From positions 1-17,259 of the forward strand of contig JAAFHI010000010.1 in NCBI GenBank assembly GCA_013298335.1: 17,259 nucleotides of DNA, in the 5' to 3' direction. The stretch is from Actinomycetota bacterium (GTDB lineage: Bacteria > Acidobacteriota > Blastocatellia > Chloracidobacteriales > Chloracidobacteriaceae). The translations under genes were made by a program, and so were the position numbers. Under the pieces are notes generated by a model. It was given only the letters and a program-made list of their open reading frames with translations, was not told the DNA's origin and did not search any database. Shown here in pieces: positions 1 through 6,711 of this stretch (position 1 is its first letter; every line of letters starts with the position of its first letter).

Positions 1-690
1 TCTGATGCCAAAAATCCGCCCCGGACGTCGCTTGAACAGCACATCCGGCAGGCGGCCCGGTCCATGAAGGCCGAGCCGGAAATGGTGCTCGGCATCCTGG
101 CCGTCGCCTACGCCACGCTCCAGCAGGTTGGCTGGGAAGTTTTTTCGAAGCCGGCTCAGGCATCCGACGTGTCGACCGACAAGTCTCCGGAAGGCGTCGT
201 CAACGAACGTTCGCGTCAGGAACCGCGGTCCTTCTGGGCCAGCCTCGTCCAGTCGCCCATCAATTACGATTACACGGTGCGGTTTGACGAAAACAAACCC
301 GAACGGAAGTTCAAGGCCCTCAACGGGGAACCGCTTTCAATGGCCGCCGCGAAGATGCCCGACGCGGCTTCCTTCCAGGCGAAGGATTCTCGCTGCGTGA
401 CCGGTCCGATTCCGGTCGAATGCCAGACCGGAGCCTGCGGGACCTGCTGGGTCGGCGTTTTGGGGGGAGAGCGGAATCTCAACGAGATCACGACGTTCGA
501 GACCACGCGCCTGGAGAAAATCGGTTATACCACCGACAGCGCGAAGTACCCGGTCATCCGGCTGGCCTGCAAGGCGACCTGCGGCGGCCCGGCTTCGATC
601 GTGATTCCGCCGTGGAGCGGCGTGCTGGCGAATCTCGAAAAGTTCGACCTTGAAAAGGCCATCGAAAAGGCCAAGTCGGCGCAGGCGTAA
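1..690 (+). CDS. 2Fe-2S ferredoxin-type protein (5' end cut off by window)
   Basis: The frame is open from the first base, and the first internal ATG (position 64) has no Shine-Dalgarno sequence, so the gene probably starts upstream. Counting from that ATG, residues C120, C125 and C128 form the C-x4-C-x2-C loop of plant-type [2Fe-2S] ferredoxins (CQTGACGTCW), with C169 (LACKATCGG) as the expected fourth ligand and a further Cys at 173. The role is therefore probably electron transfer; the partner is unknown. The cluster domain occupies roughly residues 75-180 and follows a region of about 70 residues without a recognisable motif, which makes the protein longer than a simple ferredoxin of about 100 residues. 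The tail is Lys/Glu-rich and probably helical. It could also be an electron-transfer subunit of a larger enzyme. Transcription ends at a strong hairpin just downstream. Confidence 0.75.
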   Translation, partial: SDAKNPPRTSLEQHIRQAARSMKAEPEMVLGILAVAYATLQQVGWEVFSKPAQASDVSTDKSPEGVVNERSRQEPRSFWASLVQSPINYDYTVRFDENKPERKFKALNGEPLSMAAAKMPDAASFQAKDSRCVTGPIPVECQTGACGTCWVGVLGGERNLNEITTFETTRLEKIGYTTDSAKYPVIRLACKATCGGPASIVIPPWSGVLANLEKFDLEKAIEKAKSAQA

Positions 691-714
691 CAGGCCGACC
701 GTTCGATTGGGTGA

Positions 715-1356
715 CTAGGGACGGGGTGGAAGCCCCGTCCTTTTTATTTCCTTGAGGTCGGGTCCCGGAAGCGGCGGCGTCGGAAACGGACGGGTCTTCA
801 CCGGAAGAGGAATCGGCGTTTGCTCGGTGACCGGGGCCGCCTTGTAGGGCGTTACCGGCCGCGGTGCGTCTTCCTTCTGGTCGTTGCCGGTCCGGACCGA
901 GTCGAGGTCGGGTTTTTCCTCGGATTTTCGGATTGAGCCGGAAAGCGAGGACGTTTCCGGGGCGATCTCCGGTGGTCCGGAGCGCCTGAGCGAGGGGGAC
1001 GACGTTTCGATCGAGATTTCCTGGCCGATCCGGGCCGGAATTGGCTCTTCGCCCGTGTGCGTCGGTTTTTCAAGAGATTCCGGATTTCCCATCAGAATCA
1101 TCAGGCCCGCCAGCGGCAGACACAGCGAAGCCACGAGGAAACCGACCCGGAGCGGATGGTTTTTCTCCGGCTGGGGCAGCGCAAAGCTCGGCAGGAATCG
1201 CTCGGTGGAGGGAAGCCGTTCCGTGCGCGCCATGACGCCTCCGCAGTTGGTGCAGAAACGAACCGGACGCCGCGGAAGGCGTCCGCAGGCGACGCAGGCG
1301 GAACCGGATTCGGGAAAACGCAGAAGTTCTCTCGGCAGTTTCGGCGGAACTGGCAT
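715..1356 (-). CDS. Zinc-ribbon single-pass membrane protein, proline-rich tail
   Basis: No named family is recognised. From the ATG at 1356, a treble-clef/zinc-ribbon motif is visible near the N terminus: C21-x2-C24 and C35-x2-C38 (CVACG ... CTNCGG), typical of short zinc-binding modules in bacterial membrane proteins. One hydrophobic helix follows at about residues 70-89, then about 120 residues of low-complexity Ser/Pro/Glu-rich sequence that look unstructured. By the usual pattern the zinc ribbon would be cytoplasmic and the tail extracytoplasmic; this is inferred. A GTG at 1368 is an alternative start adding four residues; neither start has a good Shine-Dalgarno. The gene begins about 36 bases after the nth stop on the same strand and is probably cotranscribed with it. 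An overlapping open frame on the other strand lacks motifs and was discarded. Confidence 0.65.
   Translation of the reverse strand: MPVPPKLPRELLRFPESGSACVACGRLPRRPVRFCTNCGGVMARTERLPSTERFLPSFALPQPEKNHPLRVGFLVASLCLPLAGLMILMGNPESLEKPTHTGEEPIPARIGQEISIETSSPSLRRSGPPEIAPETSSLSGSIRKSEEKPDLDSVRTGNDQKEDAPRPVTPYKAAPVTEQTPIPLPVKTRPFPTPPLPGPDLKEIKRTGLPPRP
719..746 (+). terminator. Intrinsic terminator of the ferredoxin-type gene
   Basis: A perfect 8-bp GC-rich stem (ggacgggg, 719-726, with ccccgtcc, 733-740) encloses a 6-nt loop and is followed by TTTTTA. It lies 28 bases past the ferredoxin stop. It sits inside the last codons of the convergent zinc-ribbon gene, so the hairpin DNA is also coding. Confidence 0.85.
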
Positions 1357-1392
1357 AACCAAAACCACAACCTTGGCTCGAAAATGAAGGCG

Positions 1393-2049
1393 CTAGACGG
1401 TCTCGCGTGACGGACATACATCCGCCACAACACAGCTTGAGCACTGGGGGCTGCGGGCCTTGCACACGGCGCGCCCATGAAAAATCATCCAGTGCGGGAA
1501 CATGACGTAATTCTTTTTGGGAACGATCTCCATCAGATCCCGTTCGATTTTTTCCGCCGTCGGAGCGGTCGAAAACCCGAGGCGCGCCGAAAGTCGCGTC
1601 ACATGGGTGTCCACCACGACGCCGGGGGCTTTGCCGAAGGCGTTTCCGAGTACGACGTTGGCCGTTTTTCGCGCCACGCCGGGGAGCGTCAGCAGTTCTT
1701 CCATCGTGCGGGGCACTTCGCCGCCGTGCGCTTCGACCAGTTTCCGGCCCATCCCGCGCAACGACTTGGCCTTGTTTCGAAAGAACCCGGTGGAGTGGAT
1801 GTCCTGCTCCAGTTCCGCCGGGTCGGCATTGGCGAAATCCTCGGCGGTCCGGTATTTCCGGAACAGGGTTTCAGTGACCTGATTGACCCGTTCGTCGGTA
1901 CACTGCGCCGAAAGAATCGTGGCCGCCAGCAATTGCAGCGGATTGGAATACTTCAATGAACAATGCGCGTCGGGATACGCTTTTCGCAAACGGGAAATGA
2001 CGGTTCGAACGCGTTTTTGCTTTTCATCGGGGCTTTCCGCTGGATGCAT
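1393..2049 (-). CDS. nth: Endonuclease III (DNA glycosylase/AP lyase)
   Basis: This is a base-excision repair enzyme that removes oxidised pyrimidines and cleaves the abasic site by beta-elimination. The 218-residue length is normal for the family. The helix-hairpin-helix is LPGVARKTANVVLG at 122-135, with catalytic Lys K128 inside it and catalytic Asp D147 in VDTHV. The C-terminal [4Fe-4S] cluster loop is intact: C196-x6-C203-x2-C206-x5-C212. The N-terminal helical core carries the typical LLAATILSAQCTDERVN block at 40-56. The start is the ATG at 2049; its ribosome binding site is weak. The gene is divergent from the DJ-1 gene and is followed on the same strand by the zinc-ribbon protein. 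Confidence 0.97.
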   Translation of the reverse strand: MHPAESPDEKQKRVRTVISRLRKAYPDAHCSLKYSNPLQLLAATILSAQCTDERVNQVTETLFRKYRTAEDFANADPAELEQDIHSTGFFRNKAKSLRGMGRKLVEAHGGEVPRTMEELLTLPGVARKTANVVLGNAFGKAPGVVVDTHVTRLSARLGFSTAPTAEKIERDLMEIVPKKNYVMFPHWMIFHGRAVCKARSPQCSSCVVADVCPSRETV

Positions 2050-2317
2050 GTTCGAAAGGGCTTCCCGACACCCCGTTTTCGGACAACGGATGCCGTATTT
2101 TCAGACGGATTCGGCCATCCTCCCGCGATTTATGAAAAAACATGGTCGAGAGGATTGAGGCGAACCCGCGGTTTTGTTAAAAACCCTGAAATCTGAACCT
2201 GAATCTTCGTTGGGTTGCCCGAAAAAATCTTTCAGTTGCCTGATTGATTTGGAGTTTACGGGGTTTCGTTCCTTTTGGGCAAGTCTTCCCAGAATCCCCT
2301 CTGAGGGAGTGTTCCGC
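2050..2317. promoter_or_regulatory. Divergent intergenic region between nth and the DJ-1 gene
   Basis: This 268-bp non-coding spacer must hold the promoters of both genes, but I see no convincing sigma70 -35/-10 pair on either strand. It contains a 6-bp inverted repeat with a 4-nt spacer (GGTTTT-gtta-AAAACC, 2170-2185), directly followed by an imperfect direct repeat of the type CCTGAAATCT / CCTGAATCT (2185-2206). These are possible operator elements. Confidence 0.4.
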
Positions 2318-2881
2318 ATGCACCGCGCACTCGTCTTTCTCGCCACCGGGTTCGAGGAAATGGAAGCCGTCATTACGATTGACGTCCTGCGGCGGGCCAA
2401 TGTCGAGGTCGTGACCGCCGCGCTCGGGGCCATTACCACGGTCACCGGTTCGCACGACATTTCCATCGAGGCCGACGCCATCCTCGGCGACCTCTCGCTT
2501 GAAACCGATGCCTTCGATCTGGTGGTTCTGCCTGGCGGAATGCCCGGCTCGGTGAACCTGCGGGATGACGCGCGGGTCGCGGCCTGGGTTCGGGAACAGA
2601 TTCAAAAAGAGAGGTGGGTGGCAGCCATTTGCGCCGCGCCAGTTGCCCTGGCGCACTTCGAAGCACTGGTCGGGAAGTCCTTTACGTCGTATCCGGCGTT
2701 TCGCGAGCAACTTTCCGACGCCAATGGGGTCTACCTTGAGCAACGGGTGGTCGTGGACGGGAAACTCATCACCAGTCGCGGCCCCGGAACCGCCTTTGAA
2801 TTCGCCTTGACGCTGGTTGAACACCTGGTCAATTCTGATACTGCTTCAGCATTGGCCGCCTCGATGCTGGTCACTCGCTAG
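2318..2881 (+). CDS. DJ-1/PfpI family protein (YajL/ThiJ-like)
   Basis: This 187-residue protein closely follows the DJ-1/YajL pattern from end to end. The nucleophile-elbow cysteine is C105 in AICAAPVAL and the conserved acidic partner is E16 in GFEEMEA, matching Cys106 and Glu18 of human DJ-1. The VVLPGGMPG loop (69-77) and the ITSRGPGTAFEFAL block (151-164) are also present. DJ-1 proteins act in oxidative and carbonyl stress; whether they are deglycases, glyoxalases or chaperones is debated, so no reaction is assigned. The start is the ATG at 2318, preceded by GAGGGA 9 nt upstream; a longer open frame from 2174 exists but adds only non-conserved sequence. The next gene starts 26 bases after the stop and is probably in the same operon. 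Confidence 0.93.
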   Translation: MHRALVFLATGFEEMEAVITIDVLRRANVEVVTAALGAITTVTGSHDISIEADAILGDLSLETDAFDLVVLPGGMPGSVNLRDDARVAAWVREQIQKERWVAAICAAPVALAHFEALVGKSFTSYPAFREQLSDANGVYLEQRVVVDGKLITSRGPGTAFEFALTLVEHLVNSDTASALAASMLVTR

Positions 2882-2907
2882 TCACTCCCGTTCAGTCCGC
2901 CTGTCCT

Positions 2908-3702
2908 ATGGAAGTTGCAAAACGGCTTGTCCTTACCTCGTTCGTAACCCTGGCCCTTTTTTCGCCCGCCTGCTCCTTTTGGGGCCACCCGGCGCCTTCC
3001 TCGGCGCAACCGCCGACATCGCCGCCTTCCGAACCCGGAACCGCGAGCGCCGACACGTCACGTGAAATTCTCGACGAACTGCTGGCCGAAGACACGGCGG
3101 ATGCCGAGGAACTGGAGTACTACGACAAGGAAACGGTCCGGAAGGCACTGCTCGCCGCCCAGCCCCGCGCGAAAGGGAAGCGGGCGGTGGCGATTGCCTA
3201 CCTGCTGGCTTCGCTGGGGGAGAAATACGAAACCAACCGCGACATTGTCCTGACCGCCTTCAATGAATACGTTGCGCGTCCCGAGGGTTCGGAAACCGGG
3301 GACGACCCGGTCGATTACACCGTGTCGCTCTGTAATCGCGGCGATGCCTCGCTGCTGAAGCCCCTCATGACCGTGGCCGGAAAGGTCACGGGAGAAACGT
3401 CCGAGACCCTTTCGATTTTCTATTCCGAATCGCTGGTGGACGACCCCGACGGATTCCTCAAGGTCATGGGATCGCTTCCGGTCGCGGACCAGAAACTGGT
3501 GGCCGATCTGATGGCCGCGGATCTGGCGACCGATTCCGAGGACAGCATCTCCGACGAGGTTTTCGATGAAGTGTACGAACGGCTCGTGACGATTGCCGGG
3601 GGCCGCCGGACCGAAATGCGACAGGCCGCCCGGCTGTGTCTCGAATCGATCAACGCCGAACTGACTTCGGACGATGACGACGCTCAATTGACGAAGAAGT
3701 GA
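2908..3702 (+). CDS. Putative lipoprotein of unknown function
   Basis: No family is recognised in this 264-residue protein. The N terminus looks like an export signal: a short charged start, a hydrophobic stretch (about 7-18) and a cysteine at C22 (FSPAC). The lipobox is imperfect, with Ser at -3 rather than Leu, so lipidation is likely but not certain. A Pro/Ser/Ala linker (about 28-50) follows, then an acidic, mainly helical region. Two stretches resemble HEAT/TPR-like helical repeats (about 75-115 and 140-235), without a clear repeat consensus. The C terminus is very acidic and ends in two lysines. No Shine-Dalgarno is visible before the ATG; translation may be coupled to the DJ-1 gene 26 bases upstream. 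Confidence 0.7.
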   Translation: MEVAKRLVLTSFVTLALFSPACSFWGHPAPSSAQPPTSPPSEPGTASADTSREILDELLAEDTADAEELEYYDKETVRKALLAAQPRAKGKRAVAIAYLLASLGEKYETNRDIVLTAFNEYVARPEGSETGDDPVDYTVSLCNRGDASLLKPLMTVAGKVTGETSETLSIFYSESLVDDPDGFLKVMGSLPVADQKLVADLMAADLATDSEDSISDEVFDEVYERLVTIAGGRRTEMRQAARLCLESINAELTSDDDDAQLTKK

Positions 3703-3715
3703 CCTCCCGCCGGGT

Positions 3716-4402
3716 TCACCGGCTGCCGAGGGACGCCGTGAGCAGGCGTTCATACTCCCCATACGACTCCAGGTAGTCTTCGCGGCTCAGTGAGATGATC
3801 CGGTGCGCCTCGGCGGCATCGTAAACATGCGTGATTTCGGTCTTCCGGACCGTATCGCCGGGGATTTCCTTGTAGGTCAGGAAGTAGTGCCGAAGTCGCT
3901 CCACCACCGATTCCGGGCACTGGGTGATGTCGGTCCACTGACCGTACACCGCGTCGCCCTTCAGCACGGCGATGATTTTGTCGTCGGCCTCGTTTCCGTC
4001 AATCATCCGCAAACCGCCAATCGGGACGGCCTGCACCAGAATGTCGCTGTGCTGAATCGGTTTTTCCGTCAGGACGCAGATGTCGAGCGGGTCGCCGTCG
4101 CCTTCGATGGTCTCGCGGTCCGTCCGTTCGGCTGAAAATGCGCCGATTCTTTTCCCGCAATAGGTCTGCGGAATCAGTCCGTAGAGCGTCGGGCAGTGAT
4201 TCGAGTATTTCTGGGGCCGATCCACCTTGAGGTGACCGGTGGTTTTGTCGATTTCATATTTCACCGAGTCGGTCGGGACGATTTCGATATAGGCGTTGAC
4301 CAGATTCGGTGCATTGGGTCCGATGGAAATGCCATGCCACGGGTGGGCCTTGAAAAGCATGCCCATCATTTTCCAAAGACCGGCTTCGGTTGTCTTGTCC
4401 AA
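3716..4402 (-). CDS. ppa: Inorganic pyrophosphatase, family I
   Basis: It hydrolyses pyrophosphate to two phosphates in the cytoplasm, pulling biosynthetic reactions forward. The metal-binding signature GDGDPLD is at 101-107 (D102, D104, D107, matching D65, D67 and D70 of E. coli). The second set is in MIDGNEADDKIIAV (D135, D140, K142). The substrate-loop block VKYEIDKTTGHLKVDRP (48-63) and PTLYGLIPQTYC are also present. I chose the TTG at 4402 because AAGGAA lies 9 nt before it and the resulting N terminus (DKTTEAGLWKMMGMLFKAHPWHG) looks conserved. ATG codons at 4369, 4366 and 4360 are alternatives without a ribosome binding site. The frame stays open further upstream into larC, but that part is shadow sequence. 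The 228 residues exceed E. coli Ppa (176) and fit the longer bacterial subgroup. The gene starts 52 bases after the larC stop. Confidence 0.93.
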   Translation of the reverse strand: MDKTTEAGLWKMMGMLFKAHPWHGISIGPNAPNLVNAYIEIVPTDSVKYEIDKTTGHLKVDRPQKYSNHCPTLYGLIPQTYCGKRIGAFSAERTDRETIEGDGDPLDICVLTEKPIQHSDILVQAVPIGGLRMIDGNEADDKIIAVLKGDAVYGQWTDITQCPESVVERLRHYFLTYKEIPGDTVRKTEITHVYDAAEAHRIISLSREDYLESYGEYERLLTASLGSR

Positions 4403-4454
4403 GAGATGAAATTCCTTCGCAAAAGCTTTGCGCGATGCGCGCGGGCAGTTTGGC

Positions 4455-5927
4455 TTATTCTGCTGTCCCGCTGTGTTGTTTCTCGTACGCTCGCACCGCC
4501 GCCGCTCGAATTTCACTGAGAGACAGGCCGGTTCTCCGGGCCGCTTCCCGGCAATCCTCATATTCGGGATGGATTTTTGACGAACCGAAACCCTCGGCGA
4601 CCTTGACCCGCAGCGGGCCGAACCCGGTTTCGACCTGGACGACGGTTCTGGCGAGAATTCGCCGCTCCGACCGCGAGGTGCGGATGCCAAGCGTGGTCGT
4701 GTCGCGAAACAGCGCCTCGTAAAACCGGTTTTCATCCTCGGTGCGGCAAAGCAGGGTCACCAACGTGCCCGGACGGCCCTTTTTCATCTGGACCGGCGTG
4801 AAAAACACGTCGAGCGCCCCGGCTTCCATCCATCGTTCGAGGGCGAAGCCGAGTTCCTCGGCGGTCTGGTCATCCACGGTGGCCTCAATCACCGAAACGG
4901 TATCGGTTGACCAGCGAGACGAACCGGTTTCGGACGGCGCGTTTCCAAGCAGCAGACGGACGGCATTGGGGAAGGATGGGAAGTCCCGGTTTCCCGCGCC
5001 GTATCCGATGCGTTCAACCGCCAGGTTGGGTGAGCGCGTAAATTCATCGCACAGCGTTGCCAGAATGGCGGCTCCGGTCGGCGTGGTGAACTCGCTCGCG
5101 AGGTCGCCCGCGTAAAAGGGAATTCCTTTCAGCAGTTCAGCCGTTCCGGGCGCCGGAATCGGATAATTTCCGTGGGCGCATTTGACCAGGCCGTATCCGA
5201 CCCGTACCGGAGAGGCGATAAACCGCTGGATGCCGAGAAACTCAAAACCGATACAGGCGCCGACGATATCCACGATGGCATCGGTCGCGCCGACCTCGTG
5301 AAAATGAACCGCATCCGGCGAAATTCCGTGAACCTTGCCTTCTGCTTCCGCCAGTTTTCGAAAAATCCTGATTGAACGCTCGCGGACCAGTTTTGAAAGG
5401 CCGGAACGGGTGATGAGGTCGGTGATTTCCCGCAACCCGCGATGATGGTGGTGTTCGTGCGGGGAGTGCGTGTGTTCGGTTTCGCCGTGCGCGTTTTCGG
5501 AAGGCGGGTGCGCGTGTTTGTGGGATGAATGTTGATGTTCGAGGGGGCCGTGCGAATGTTCGTTTGGCCAATGCACGTGTTCGGGGTGCGAGTGGTCGTG
5601 ATCGTGCGGATGGTGCGAGTGTACCTGCGGGGAGTGCGCCGATTCGGATGGCCGGTGCGGGTGTTCGGACGGTCCGTGCAACTGTTCGTGCGGGTGGTGC
5701 GAGTGATCGGCTGGCGAAGCGTGCGTTTGATTCGCCAGATGGACGTCAACCTTGGCGCAATCGATGGCGGCTCGGGAGACGCGGCGGAACGAGACCTCGA
5801 AATCGTCGAGGCCGAGCTTCGAGAGTTCTTTTTGAAGGAATTCAAACGGAACGCCGAGATCAACCAGCGCGCCCAGCGTCATGTCGCCGCTGATTCCGGC
5901 GAAACAATCGAAATACAGAGTTTTCAT
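4455..5927 (-). CDS. larC: LarC, nickel-pincer cofactor nickel insertase, with His-rich insert
   Basis: LarC performs the CTP-dependent nickel insertion into pyridinium-3,5-bisthiocarboxylate mononucleotide, the last step in making the nickel-pincer nucleotide of lactate racemase and related enzymes. Family signatures are the N-terminal FDCFAGISGDMTLGAL (6-21), the central HFHEVGATDAIVDIVG (about 208-223) and the C-terminal GFGSSKIHPEYEDCR. Between N-terminal core and centre lies a histidine-rich insert at about 69-162 with 33 His in 94 residues, most of it an ordered heptad array (see the repeat entry). The protein is one uninterrupted 490-residue frame, unlike Lactobacillus, where larC1/larC2 are joined by programmed frameshifting. 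The ATG at 5927 has no Shine-Dalgarno and lies only 10 nt after the nrdR terminator. No larA, larB or larE is in the window. Confidence 0.93.
   Translation of the reverse strand: MKTLYFDCFAGISGDMTLGALVDLGVPFEFLQKELSKLGLDDFEVSFRRVSRAAIDCAKVDVHLANQTHASPADHSHHPHEQLHGPSEHPHRPSESAHSPQVHSHHPHDHDHSHPEHVHWPNEHSHGPLEHQHSSHKHAHPPSENAHGETEHTHSPHEHHHHRGLREITDLITRSGLSKLVRERSIRIFRKLAEAEGKVHGISPDAVHFHEVGATDAIVDIVGACIGFEFLGIQRFIASPVRVGYGLVKCAHGNYPIPAPGTAELLKGIPFYAGDLASEFTTPTGAAILATLCDEFTRSPNLAVERIGYGAGNRDFPSFPNAVRLLLGNAPSETGSSRWSTDTVSVIEATVDDQTAEELGFALERWMEAGALDVFFTPVQMKKGRPGTLVTLLCRTEDENRFYEALFRDTTTLGIRTSRSERRILARTVVQVETGFGPLRVKVAEGFGSSKIHPEYEDCREAARRTGLSLSEIRAAAVRAYEKQHSGTAE
5445..5696 (-). repeat. Twelve 21-bp units encoding His-terminated heptads within larC
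   Basis: LarC residues 78-161 divide exactly into twelve seven-residue units, every one ending in His, with an approximate consensus x-P-x-E-H-x-H. Examples are GPSEHPH, RPSESAH, SHPEHVH, WPNEHSH and GPLEHQH. The DNA units are 21 bp and degenerate. The array is probably a flexible nickel- or zinc-binding segment. Confidence 0.85.
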
Positions 5928-5936
5928 GGCGAAGTG

Positions 5937-5960
5937 AAAAAGGCCCGTGGTGACGGGCCT
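5937..5960 (-). terminator. Intrinsic terminator of nrdR
   Basis: On the minus strand an 8-bp perfect stem (aggcccgt / acgggcct, loop cacc) is followed by five T residues. The stem begins within the nrdR stop codon. The larC ATG is only 10 nt beyond the T-run, so any read-through is directly coupled to larC expression. Confidence 0.8.
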
Positions 5961-6468
5961 ACGAAATCTTGCTTTTGGCCGTTTTTCTGGCGGTACTCGC
6001 CGGTGTGGAAGGTGCGGACGCCCGAACGAGCGATTTCAGTTCGTGCATGAACTCGGTGACGTCCTTGAACTCAAGGTACACCGAGGCGAACCGGACATAG
6101 GCGACCTTGTCGAGGTCCTTGAGCCGCCTCATGATCATTTCGCCGATTTTCTGGGTCGAACGCTCCCGGTCACGCGATTCCTGAACGTATTTCTCGATGG
6201 ATGAAACGATTGCATCGAGTTTTGAAACCGGTACGGGCCGTTTTTCGCAGGCCCGCAGGAGTCCGGCCATGATTTTCTGGCGGTCGAACGGTTCCCGGCG
6301 GCCATCTTTCTTGATGACCATGTACGGGATTTCGTCGATGCGTTCGTAAGACGTGAACCGGCGTTCGCACTTCAGACATTCGCGACGACGACGGATGACG
6401 TCGCCCTCCCGGCTTTCACGCGAATCGACGACCTTGTCTTCGAGGTGAGCGCAAAATGGGCATTTCAT
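5959..6468 (-). CDS. nrdR: NrdR, repressor of ribonucleotide reductase genes
   Basis: NrdR is a nucleotide-sensing repressor that binds NrdR boxes before ribonucleotide reductase genes. The zinc ribbon is C3-x2-C6 and C31-x2-C34 (MKCPFC ... CLKCERRF), with the typical RRRREC arginine cluster for DNA contact. The ATP-cone domain follows at about 49-139 ([24 protein letters not shown], then [13 protein letters not shown]). The length is 169 residues against about 150 in E. coli; the surplus is a Ser/Thr/Ala/Lys-rich C-terminal tail from about residue 150. The start is the ATG at 6468; its ribosome binding site is weak (GAG about 9-10 nt upstream). The neighbours are unrelated: no nrd genes are in the window and I saw no NrdR box upstream. 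Confidence 0.96.
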   Translation of the reverse strand: MKCPFCAHLEDKVVDSRESREGDVIRRRRECLKCERRFTSYERIDEIPYMVIKKDGRREPFDRQKIMAGLLRACEKRPVPVSKLDAIVSSIEKYVQESRDRERSTQKIGEMIMRRLKDLDKVAYVRFASVYLEFKDVTEFMHELKSLVRASAPSTPASTARKTAKSKIS

Positions 6469-6665
6469 CGGTGATTGCTCTCGACCCGCTCAGGGGCGGC
6501 GCGGGCAGTAAGGATGATTTCCCTTGTTGATCTTGGTCGAAGGGCAGCCCTTCATGGAGTGGATGTAGTTGAAAATCACCGATTTAGGGGTGGTTTGTCA
6601 AATTCACTTCGCTTTGGGACGCTCCTTTTCCGGTTCGGAAGGGGAATCGGGAAAACCGGGAAAGG
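6469..6665. promoter_or_regulatory. Leader region upstream of nrdR
   Basis: This non-coding spacer follows the serA-like terminator and should hold the nrdR promoter. A perfect TTGACA reads on the minus strand at 6601-6596, but the hexamer 17 nt downstream (TGATTT) is a poor -10. A 15-bp near-perfect palindrome with one central base (gaagggc-a-gcccttc) lies at 6539-6553, between that -35 and the gene. Confidence 0.35.
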
Positions 6666-6692
6666 AAAAAGGCCGCCCGGCTAGACGGCCTT
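6666..6692 (-). terminator. Intrinsic terminator of the serA-like gene
   Basis: On the minus strand a 7-bp stem (aaggccg / cggcctt) with a 10-nt loop runs into TTTTT starting 20 nt after the stop codon. It separates the upstream operon from nrdR. Confidence 0.75.
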
Positions 6693-6711
6693 CAAATCAG
6701 TCGGGCGAAAC

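Noticed and set aside
2174..2317. N-terminal extension of the DJ-1 protein by 48 residues.
   Set aside because: The ATG at 2318 has a good ribosome binding site and matches the DJ-1 N terminus; the extension is not conserved in type and covers the repeats.
3709..3723. Possible bidirectional terminator between the convergent lipoprotein and pyrophosphatase genes (gccgg-gttca-ccggc).
   Set aside because: The stem is only 5 bp, overlaps the pyrophosphatase stop, and neither strand has a T-run.
4403..4735. N-terminal extension of the pyrophosphatase into larC.
   Set aside because: It overlaps the conserved C terminus of LarC and has no pyrophosphatase character.
5445..5696. Possible CRISPR array, because of regular short repeats.
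   Set aside because: The 21-bp units are degenerate, contiguous without spacers and in frame with LarC.
6573..6601. Sigma70 promoter for nrdR with a perfect TTGACA.
   Set aside because: The hexamer at the right distance (TGATTT) matches the -10 consensus at only two positions; kept as a note only.
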